Shown here piece after piece: positions 13,701 to 19,318 of a stretch of 19,318 bases of DNA. The stretch spans positions 1 through 19,318 of the forward strand of contig JBPCLB010000236.1 of the NCBI GenBank assembly GCA_051003695.1. The letters are read 5' to 3'. Within the stretch, counting starts at the first letter, position 1, and every line of letters starts with the position of its first letter. Source of the DNA: Gaiella sp051003695. GTDB lineage: Bacteria > Actinomycetota > Thermoleophilia > Gaiellales > Gaiellaceae. The notes beneath the pieces were generated by a model. It saw nothing but the letters and a program-made list of their open reading frames with translations, was not told the origin of the DNA and searched no databases. A program made the translations under genes and the position numbers.

Positions 13701-14870
13701 ATGTCCGTCACCGCCGCGCAGGGATTCGTCGCCGCAGGGGTGTCCGCAGGGATCCGCCCCTCGGGGAAGCCCGATGTCGCGCTCGTGCGCTCGCTTTGCC
13801 CGGCGGTCGGCGCCGCGCTCTGGACGACGAATCAGGTGCAGGCCGCGCCGGTGGTCGTCTCGAGGCGGCACCTCGAGGTCGCCGAGCCGCAGGCGGTCGT
13901 CGTCAACGCGGGGGTCGCGAACGCGGCGACAGGCCCGGAGGGCGAGGACGACGCCGCAGAGACGGCTCGAGGCGTGGCCGAAGCACTGGCGCTCGAGCCG
14001 GAACAGGTGCTCGTCCTCTCGACCGGCGTGATCGGCCCGCGCCTGCCGCTGGCACGCGTCCTGGCAGGCGTCGAGGCGGCCGCCGCAGAGCTCTCACGAG
14101 ACGGTGGCCGGGCGGCTGCGGAGGCGATGCTGACCACCGATTCCGGGCCGAAGCTCGCCGCCGTCTCGAACGAGGGTTTCACGGTGGGCGGCATGGCGAA
14201 AGGCGCCGGGATGATCCATCCGAGGCTCGCGACGATGCTCGCGGTGCTGACGACCGACTACCCTCTCGAGCCGGGCGAGGCCGACGGATTCCTGCGACCC
14301 GCCGTCGAGCGGTCCTTCAACCGGATCTCGGTCGACGGCGACTGCTCGACCAACGACGCCGTGGTGTTGCTCGCGAACGGCCAGTGCGAAATCGCCGAAC
14401 GCGATTCCGCACTCGACAAGCGCTTTGCCCGTTCACTCGAGGAGGTGTGCGCGAACCTCGCTCGACAGATCGTGGCCGACGGGGAAGGAGCGACCGTCGT
14501 GCTCGAGATCCATGTCTCCAGCGCTTCTTCGCCAGAAGAAGCGCTGGCGATCGCCCAGCGGGTCGCGACCTCGCCGCTCGTCAAGACCGCGGCCTTCGGG
14601 CGTGACCCGAACTGGGGGCGGGTCCTCGCGGCGGCAGGATCCGCCCCGTTCGACGGCGGCTTCGCCCGGCTCGATCCGAATCTGCTCGCGGTTGCGTTCG
14701 ACGGCACTCCGGTCTTCGCAGACGGCGGTCCGACGGGGCTCGTGCCGGAGCTCGCCGGCGCCGTCTGCCGGATCGAGCTCGACCTCGGGCTCGGTGACGG
14801 CACGGCGAGCTTCCTCGCGTCCGACCTCTCCTACGACTACGTCCGGATCAACGCGGAGTACACCACGTGA
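13701..14870 (+). CDS. argJ: Glutamate N-acetyltransferase / amino-acid acetyltransferase (ArgJ)
   Basis: A 389-aa precursor of the Ntn-like ArgJ enzyme, which moves acetyl from N-acetylornithine to glutamate, giving the cyclic arginine pathway. Self-cleavage should occur before T178 in GMIHPRLATMLAVLTTD, producing alpha and beta chains with Thr as nucleophile. NQVQAAPV, NAGVANAATG and ISVDGDCSTND are further landmarks, and the end DLSYDYVRINAEY is typical. Whether it can also use acetyl-CoA (bifunctional type) cannot be read; no argA or argE is in view. The start at 13701 has no clear ribosome site. It overlaps argB by GTGA and contains a perfect 13-bp palindrome at 14518-14547. Confidence 0.95.
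   Translation: MSVTAAQGFVAAGVSAGIRPSGKPDVALVRSLCPAVGAALWTTNQVQAAPVVVSRRHLEVAEPQAVVVNAGVANAATGPEGEDDAAETARGVAEALALEPEQVLVLSTGVIGPRLPLARVLAGVEAAAAELSRDGGRAAAEAMLTTDSGPKLAAVSNEGFTVGGMAKGAGMIHPRLATMLAVLTTDYPLEPGEADGFLRPAVERSFNRISVDGDCSTNDAVVLLANGQCEIAERDSALDKRFARSLEEVCANLARQIVADGEGATVVLEIHVSSASSPEEALAIAQRVATSPLVKTAAFGRDPNWGRVLAAAGSAPFDGGFARLDPNLLAVAFDGTPVFADGGPTGLVPELAGAVCRIELDLGLGDGTASFLASDLSYDYVRINAEYTT
14518..14547. repeat. Perfect 13-bp inverted repeat inside argJ
   Basis: CCAGCGCTTCTTC and GAAGAAGCGCTGG around the 4-nt loop GCCA. It is translated (SSASSPEEALAI) without disturbing the ArgJ alignment, so it is either overwritten coding sequence or a chance-selected structure. It shares the core CGCTTCT-TC / GA-AGAAGCG with the repeat at the end of thrC (5724-5748). 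Confidence 0.65.
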
Positions 14871-15532
14871 CGGTCCTCGTGAAGCTCGGGGGACGTGTCG
14901 CCGCCGACCAGGCCACCCGGGCGGTGGCGTTGCGCCGCGCCGGGGAGTCGGTCTGCGTCGTTCACGGCGCCGGCCCGCAGATCACGGCGGAGCTGGAGCG
15001 CCGTGGCATCGTTCCGGCCTTCGTCGGGGGGCGACGAGTGACGACGCCTGAAGTGCTCGCGGTGGTACGCGAGGCGCTCGTCGCGGTCAATACCGAGCTC
15101 TGCGCCGCGATCGGCGCGGACGCGGTCGGGTTGCTCGGCGACGAGATCGGACTGCGCGCCCGTCCGGTCGAGGCGCTCGGGCTCGTCGGCGAGCCGGAGA
15201 CGATGGCGCCGGCGGCGGTCGTCGAAGCGCTGGCAGCGGGCCGAATCCCGGTCGTCGCGCCGCTCGCCGAAGGGCCGCTGAACGTCAACGCCGACGAGGC
15301 GGCCGCGGCTCTTGCGGTGGGGCTCGGGGCGGAGCGGATCGTGTTCGTCACGGACGTTCCGGGTGTCTTCGTGGACGAGCGGGTCGTCCGGGTGCTCCAT
15401 GCCGACGACGCCGAGGCAGGTCTGCGCGACGGGCGCTTCCACGGGGGGATCGTCCCGAAGCTCACCGCCGCGATCCATGCGGCCCGCGCCGGAGTCCCCG
15501 CAGCGATCGGCGTAACCGAGGTAAGGGCGTGA
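14867..15532 (+). CDS. argB: Acetylglutamate kinase, unusually short
   Basis: A 221-aa amino-acid kinase that phosphorylates N-acetylglutamate. VKLGGR (K6), VHGAGPQI (33-38), GGRRVTTPEV (R57), PLNVNADEAAAALA (about 137-150), FVTDVPGVF (D163) and GGIVPKLTAA (K198) cover the substrate and ATP sites. Known enzymes have about 258-300 residues. Here the N-terminal helix that makes arginine-sensitive hexamers is absent, and about 20 residues are missing before the final strand, which may be IGVTEV. No frameshift is needed to explain this. Feedback inhibition by arginine is therefore doubtful. The GTG at 14867 overlaps argJ and the stop overlaps argD (both GTGA). Confidence 0.92.
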   Translation: MTVLVKLGGRVAADQATRAVALRRAGESVCVVHGAGPQITAELERRGIVPAFVGGRRVTTPEVLAVVREALVAVNTELCAAIGADAVGLLGDEIGLRARPVEALGLVGEPETMAPAAVVEALAAGRIPVVAPLAEGPLNVNADEAAAALAVGLGAERIVFVTDVPGVFVDERVVRVLHADDAEAGLRDGRFHGGIVPKLTAAIHAARAGVPAAIGVTEVRA

Positions 15533-16695
15533 CTCCACGGGATTCCCCCTCTCGCACGGCGTCGCAACGCGACGCCGTGCTTCCGACCTATGCGCGCGCC
15601 GACGTGACAATCGTGCGGGGTGAGGGCTGCCGGGTCTGGGACGACGCCGGCAGGTCGTACCTCGACTTCGTCGGTGGGATCGCCGTCGTCGGTCTCGGGC
15701 ACGGGCACCCGGCCACCACCGCCGCCGCTCACGCGCAGCTCGACGTGCTCTGGCATGCGTCGAACCTCTACTGGACGGCGCCGATGCTGCGGCTCGCCGG
15801 TCTGCTGTCGGAACGCTTCGGTGGTGCGCAGGCGTTCTTCTGCAACTCGGGCGCCGAGGCGAACGAGGCGGCGATCAAGGTCGCCCGCAAGGTGACCGGT
15901 CGCCCGCGGATCGTCGCGCTCGACGGGAGTTTCCACGGCCGGACACTCGGCGCGCTCTCGATTACCGGCCAACCCGACAAGTGGGAGGGCTTCGGGCCCC
16001 TCGTGCCGGGGGTCTCGTTCGCGCGACCGAACGACGTCGAGTCGCTCGAGGCCGCGTCCTCGCCCGGTGGCGAGCTCGCCGCGATCGTGCTCGAGCCGAT
16101 TCTCGGCGAAGGTGGCGTGATCCCGCTCGACGAGGGCTACATCCAGGCTGCGGCCGAGATCGCGCGGGAGCTCGGCGCGTTGCTCGTGCTCGACGAGGTG
16201 CAAACGGGGATCGGTCGCACCGGCACGTTCTTCGCCCACGCGCAGCTCGACGTGACACCGGATCTCGTCACGCTCGCGAAGGGTCTCGGCAACGGCCTGC
16301 CAATCGGCGCTCTCCTCGCGCGGGACGGCGTCGCGGCGGCGATCGTGCCCGGTGACCATGGGTCGACGTTCGGCGGGAACCCGGTCGCCTGCGCCGCGGC
16401 CTGCGCGGTGGTCGAGGCGATCGACGACGAGTTGCTCGCGCGCGTCGTCGCCCGCGGAGCTCAGCTCTCGGAAGGGCTCGAACGTCTGCCCGGCGTGCGC
16501 GAGGTGCGCGGCCGCGGGCTGCTCCTCGGGGCAGTCCTCGATCGCCCCGCCGGCGAGGTCGTCGACGGGTGCCGGGGGCTTGGGCTGCTGGCCGTGACCG
16601 CGGGTGCGGACGTGCTCCGCTTCCTGCCGCCGCTCGTCGTCACGGCCGAGGAAGTCGACGAGGCGATCGCGATCGTCCGGGAGGTGCTCTCGTGA
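15529..16695 (+). CDS. argD: Acetylornithine aminotransferase
   Basis: A 388-aa class III PLP aminotransferase that makes N-acetylornithine from the semialdehyde and glutamate; relatives also act in lysine synthesis. LPTYARADVTIVRGEG, CNSGAEANEAAIKVAR (PLP phosphate loop, about 105-120), FHGRT, the D222 of LDEVQTGIGRTG and the PLP lysine K251 in TLAKGLGNG are all present, as is GDHGSTFGGNP. The GTG at 15529 overlaps the argB stop (GTGA). The first about 16 residues are not conserved in the family and contain a perfect 12-bp hairpin; a second possible start is the GTG at 15577, directly after that hairpin. Confidence 0.95.
   Translation: MTPRDSPSRTASQRDAVLPTYARADVTIVRGEGCRVWDDAGRSYLDFVGGIAVVGLGHGHPATTAAAHAQLDVLWHASNLYWTAPMLRLAGLLSERFGGAQAFFCNSGAEANEAAIKVARKVTGRPRIVALDGSFHGRTLGALSITGQPDKWEGFGPLVPGVSFARPNDVESLEAASSPGGELAAIVLEPILGEGGVIPLDEGYIQAAAEIARELGALLVLDEVQTGIGRTGTFFAHAQLDVTPDLVTLAKGLGNGLPIGALLARDGVAAAIVPGDHGSTFGGNPVACAAACAVVEAIDDELLARVVARGAQLSEGLERLPGVREVRGRGLLLGAVLDRPAGEVVDGCRGLGLLAVTAGADVLRFLPPLVVTAEEVDEAIAIVREVLS
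15554..15580 (+). repeat. Perfect 12-bp hairpin at the start of argD
   Basis: GCACGGCGTCGC and GCGACGCCGTGC around AAC, 25 nt into the argD frame. On the mRNA this is a very stable stem inside the ribosome entry region, positioned between the overlapping GTG at 15529 and a second GTG at 15577. It may limit ArgD translation relative to ArgB. No U-run follows, so termination is unlikely. Confidence 0.6.
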
Positions 16696-17153
16696 GTGCC
16701 AGCCAGGTTCGCCAGCAGGCAATCCTGCGCCTCGTCCGCGACCGGGCAGTCTCCACCCAGGCGGAGCTCGCCGAGGCGCTACGCGAGGAGGGTCACGACG
16801 TCGTCCAGACGACCGTCTCGCGGGACGTGCAGGAGCTCGGGCTCGTAAAGGTGCGCGCGCCTTCGGGGCGGCTCGTCTACGCCGCCCCCGGCGCGGGTGA
16901 CGCCGACCGCCTCCGGGCGATCGGCATTGCGATGCGCCGGTACGCGCTCGGCGTCGAGTCGGCGGGCCCGCTCGTGGTCGTGACGACCCCGGCGGGCTAC
17001 GCGAGCGCGCTCGCGCAGGCAATCGACGAGGGTGCCCACCCTGGGATCGCCGGGACCGTTGCAGGCGACAACACGATCTTTCTCGCGCCGCGCGAGGGCA
17101 CGACGGCCACGGCTCTACGCGAGGAGCTCGGCACGCACCTCGCTGCGGAATGA
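16692..17153 (+). CDS. argR: Arginine repressor
   Basis: A 153-aa transcription regulator. The N-terminal winged helix includes STQAELAEAL and the recognition helix TTVSRDVQELGLVKV (S43-R44-D45). The C-terminal hexamer and arginine-binding domain contains GTVAGDNTIFLAPRE (121-135), where the aspartate binds arginine. With arginine bound it should repress the arg genes, probably at the box before argC, making the operon self-limiting. The GTG at 16692 overlaps the argD stop (GTGA). Confidence 0.95.
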   Translation: MSASQVRQQAILRLVRDRAVSTQAELAEALREEGHDVVQTTVSRDVQELGLVKVRAPSGRLVYAAPGAGDADRLRAIGIAMRRYALGVESAGPLVVVTTPAGYASALAQAIDEGAHPGIAGTVAGDNTIFLAPREGTTATALREELGTHLAAE

Positions 17154-17221
17154 CGCGCCGGGCTCGACACCGCGGATGTCTGCTTCGGCCGAATTTCGGA
17201 TGCGAGCCTAGTGCAGCATGC

Positions 17222-17227
17222 TAACGT
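17222..17227 (+). promoter_or_regulatory. -10 box of vapBC-argH
   Basis: TAACGT (TANNNT) ends 6 nt before the ATG at 17234, so RNA would begin at or next to the start codon. GCATGC and repeated GTATG units (17226-17236) around it could be an operator for the antitoxin. No clear -35 seen. Confidence 0.45.
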
Positions 17228-17233
17228 ATGTGT

Positions 17234-17479
17234 ATGTATGACCGCCGCCTGCAAATCCTGATCGACGACGAGCGGCTGGGCCGCGTGCGTCGTCGTGCCG
17301 AGACGACAAATCGGTCCGTCGCCGACGTGATCCGCGAGGCGATCGACGTCGCGCTGCCAGTCGACGGAGACCGGCGTCGGGTCGCCGCGGCGCGCGTGCT
17401 CGCGGCCGAGCCGTCGCCCGTGGGCGAGCCGGGCGAGCTTCGCGCGGAGCTCGAAGCGATTCGCGCCGGCGAGCTGTGA
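17234..17479 (+). CDS. vapB: VapB-type ribbon-helix-helix antitoxin
   Basis: An 81-aa protein. MYDRRLQILIDDERLGRVRRRAETTNRSVADVIREAIDVAL is a ribbon-helix-helix DNA-binding unit, followed by a C-terminal tail (RVLAAEPSP..GELRAELEAIRAGEL) that would wrap the toxin. It neutralises the PIN toxin encoded next, and normally represses its own promoter. ATGs at 17228 and 17234 are both in frame; 17234 is favoured because TAACGT lies 6 nt upstream, giving a leaderless mRNA. The gap from argR is 80 nt with no obvious terminator. GTGA overlap with vapC. Confidence 0.8.
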   Translation: MYDRRLQILIDDERLGRVRRRAETTNRSVADVIREAIDVALPVDGDRRRVAAARVLAAEPSPVGEPGELRAELEAIRAGEL

Positions 17480-17913
17480 TCGCGCTCGACACGACGGTGC
17501 TCGTGTACGCGGTCGGTAGCGACCACGCGCTTCGTGAGTCCGCGCGCGCGCTCGTCGCGGCGATCGGTGCCGGGACGCTCCGCGCGACGACGACGGCGGA
17601 GGTGCTCCAGGAGTTCGCTCACGTCCGAGCACGCCGGCGCAGCCGAGCCGATGCGGTCGAGTTGACGCGCGCGTTCGCGAAACTGCTCGCACCCTTGCTT
17701 CCCGTCGAGGAGGAGCACCTCGAGCTCGGGCTCGGCCTCTGGGAGCGCGACGAGGGACTCGGGGCTTTCGACGCAGTTCTCGCGGCGACCGCGCTGGGCT
17801 CTGGCGTCGAGGCGCTCGTGACGGCCGATCGTGCGTTCGACGGTGTGCCGGGCCTGCGCGTCGTGCCGCTCGAGGAAGGCCCGGCCGTCCTCGGGCTCGC
17901 GAACGCGCAATGA
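17476..17913 (+). CDS. vapC: VapC-type PIN-domain ribonuclease toxin
   Basis: A 145-aa PIN-domain protein. The acidic active-site residues are D5 (IALDTTVLVYA), E42 (TTAEVLQEFAHVRA), D99 (GAFDAVLAATAL) and D118 (VTADRAF). VapC toxins are Mg2+-dependent RNases that cut tRNA or rRNA sites; the target cannot be read here. The GTG at 17476 overlaps the vapB stop (GTGA). argH starts only 7 nt after its stop, so toxin and argH are very likely on one transcript. All four acidic residues are present, so the toxin looks intact. Confidence 0.88.
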   Translation: MIALDTTVLVYAVGSDHALRESARALVAAIGAGTLRATTTAEVLQEFAHVRARRRSRADAVELTRAFAKLLAPLLPVEEEHLELGLGLWERDEGLGAFDAVLAATALGSGVEALVTADRAFDGVPGLRVVPLEEGPAVLGLANAQ

Positions 17914-17920
17914 TCCGGGC

Positions 17921-19168
17921 ATGACGCTCTGGTCGGGTCGTGTCGGCGGTTCGCTCGACCCTGCCGTCTGGGAGTTCCTCCGCGCCGACGACAGGGAGCT
18001 CCTGCCCTACGACTGCGAGGCGACCGCAGAACATGCCGGCCGGCTGCACGCTGCAGGCCTCCTGACCCACGATGAGCTGGACGAGGTCGAGCGCCGCCTC
18101 CGGGAGATCGCGATCGATCCAGTCGCCTATCTCGACTCGGACGAGGACGTGCACTCCGCGATCGAGCGTTTGCTCGGCCCCGTCGGTCGCAAGATCCATG
18201 CCGGGCGCTCGCGCAACGACCAGGTCGCGGCGGCCGTCCGCCTCTACGTGGTCGACGCGTGCGCGGAGGCGCGCGAAGGGATCGAGGCGCTGGCACTCGT
18301 CACGCTCTCGTTCGCCGAAGCCGAGGCGGAGACCCTGATGCCGGGCTACACGCATCTCCAGCGCGGTCAGCCGATCACGGTAGGGCACCACCTGCTCGCC
18401 TGGGTCGAGATGCTGGAGCGCGACCGCACTCGCTTCGCGGCCGCCGCCGCGGCCGCCTCGGAGAGCCCGCTCGGCTCGGGTGCGCTTGCCGGCTCGACCC
18501 TCGGGCTCGATCCACCGGTCGGTCAGATGCGCAACTCGCTCGACGCGGTTTCCGACCGGGACTTCGCGCTCGACTACCTCTACGCGGCGGCGGTGCTCTA
18601 CACGCACCTCTCGCGGATCGGGGAGGAGATCGTCCTCTGGGCCTCCGCCGAGTTCGGCTTCGTGAAGCTGCCGGAGACCGCGGCGACGGGCTCGTCGATG
18701 ATGCCGCAGAAACTCAATCCGGATGTTGCGGAGCTCGTCCGCGGCAAGGCCGGCACCGCGATCGGCCGGCTTGCAGGGCTGCTCGCGACCGTCAAGGGGC
18801 TACCGCTCGCCTATGACCGAGATCTCCAGGAGGACAAGGGCCCCGTCTTCGGCGCCCGGCGCGACGTGCGGCTCGGACTGGCGGCCCTCACCTCGCTGGT
18901 GAGCGGTCTCGCGGTCGACCCGGAGCGCCTGTCCGCCGCAGCGGCCGACCCGCTGTTGCTCGCGACCGACGCCGCGGAGGAGCTGGTGCGCGGCGGGATC
19001 CCGTTCCGCGATGCGCACGAGCGGATCGCCGAGTCGGTGCTCGACGGCTCCTACACGCCGATGGGGACTGCTGCGGACAGCGTCGTCGCCCGAGGCGCAC
19101 CCGGCCCCGGCGGTGTCGTCGATGCGATCACCGCCGCGCGCCGCCGCTTCGGGCAGGGTCGTCCCTAG
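17921..19168 (+). CDS. argH: Argininosuccinate lyase
   Basis: A 415-aa enzyme of the fumarase/aspartase superfamily that splits argininosuccinate into arginine and fumarate. LWSGRVGGSLDPAVWEF opens the protein; HAGRSRNDQ (93-101), MPGYTHLQRGQPITVGHHLLAW (H145 region) and the family signature GSSMMPQKLNPDVAEL (257-272) with its catalytic Ser loop are complete. It is about 45 residues shorter than most ArgH proteins, mainly in the C-terminal domain. The ATG at 17921 lies 7 nt after vapC; its ribosome site is weak. argG, which supplies its substrate, is not in the window. The stop TAG merges into a palindromic repeat. Confidence 0.95.
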   Translation: MTLWSGRVGGSLDPAVWEFLRADDRELLPYDCEATAEHAGRLHAAGLLTHDELDEVERRLREIAIDPVAYLDSDEDVHSAIERLLGPVGRKIHAGRSRNDQVAAAVRLYVVDACAEAREGIEALALVTLSFAEAEAETLMPGYTHLQRGQPITVGHHLLAWVEMLERDRTRFAAAAAAASESPLGSGALAGSTLGLDPPVGQMRNSLDAVSDRDFALDYLYAAAVLYTHLSRIGEEIVLWASAEFGFVKLPETAATGSSMMPQKLNPDVAELVRGKAGTAIGRLAGLLATVKGLPLAYDRDLQEDKGPVFGARRDVRLGLAALTSLVSGLAVDPERLSAAAADPLLLATDAAEELVRGGIPFRDAHERIAESVLDGSYTPMGTAADSVVARGAPGPGGVVDAITAARRRFGQGRP

Positions 19169-19188
19169 GGGCGAGGCGTGCCTCGCCC
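19169..19188. repeat. Intergenic palindrome, copy 4 (after argH)
   Basis: GGGCGAGGCGTGCCTCGCCC, the most symmetrical copy, starting at the base after the argH stop. With flanks it reads TAG...CTA, so the symmetry extends into the stop codon, as for copy 1 at thrC1. Confidence 0.75.
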
Positions 19189-19231
19189 TACCGGTGGCGC
19201 GTCGGCGCGGGCGGATCGCGGCGTGTCGTGA

Positions 19232-19295
19232 CTTGTCGGGGTTGGGGCACACGGCCTCCCCCCTGCCACTTAAGCCCAACTCCCCCCCCCACAAG
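19232..19295. repeat. Imperfect inverted repeat with C-run, right edge
   Basis: CTTGT-C-GGGG-TTGGGGC (19232-19248) is mirrored by GCCCAA (19274-19279), a run of nine C (19282-19290) and ACAAG (19291-19295). The rest of 19189-19318 holds no gene that I can support. It may be an element end or a long terminator-like stem; the window stops too soon to tell. Confidence 0.35.
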
Positions 19296-19318
19296 GAGCG
19301 ACCTCGCCGCTTCAAAGG

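Noticed and set aside
14867..15532. Frameshifted argB
   Set aside because: All active-site motifs are in one frame and both ends form clean GTGA overlaps, so a genuine short enzyme fits better.
14962..17022. Very long minus-strand open frame opposite argB-argD-argR
   Set aside because: Composition is typical of antisense frames in high-GC DNA and three unmistakable arg genes fill the plus strand.

Overview
High-GC DNA with many GTG starts, TANNNT-type -10 boxes close to start codons and 4-nt start/stop overlaps points to an actinobacterium. The gene content and compact style fit an uncultured Thermoleophilia-like lineage, but that placement is inference. Nearly everything recognisable is amino-acid biosynthesis: branched-chain amino acids and threonine on the minus strand, arginine on the plus strand.

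Left part (1-2146). A partial ribbon-helix-helix antitoxin runs off the left edge. Next to it is a threonine-synthase-family enzyme with an N-terminal four-cysteine ribbon. Its 5' leader (1457-1551, minus strand) carries a clear SAM-I-type riboswitch, so this gene is probably controlled by S-adenosylmethionine rather than threonine. A SnoaL-like gene diverges from it.

Central minus-strand operon (12623 down to 2124), in transcription order: promoter with a perfect TTGACA; leader peptide rich in Leu/Val/Ile whose stop codon lies in a strong hairpin; a possible second short ORF; a degenerate LeuB-like protein; ilvB; ilvN; a 132-nt gap with two palindromic repeats; ilvC; hom; thrC; thrB; a two-domain sulfurtransferase; ilvD; and a DUF2442 gene. 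Almost all junctions are ATGA, GTGA or TGATG overlaps. The operon joins homoserine-to-threonine synthesis with the acetolactate/dihydroxyacid steps of Ile/Val synthesis, under what looks like branched-chain attenuation. No ilvA, ilvE, leuA, leuCD, lysC or asd gene is in the window.

Right plus-strand part (12663-19168). argC, argJ, argB, argD and argR form one operon starting at a nearly leaderless argC with a candidate ArgR operator. A VapBC toxin-antitoxin pair with its own promoter follows, then argH 7 nt behind vapC. argF and argG, usual members of such clusters, are absent. ArgB is unusually short.

A 20-nt palindrome, GGGCGAGGCGTGCCTCGCCC and variants, occurs four times between genes. 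At thrC1 and argH it directly abuts the stop codon. The main leads are the SAM-controlled threonine synthase paralogue, the undescribed-looking ilv leader, the catalytically degenerate LeuB homologue, and the intergenic palindrome family.
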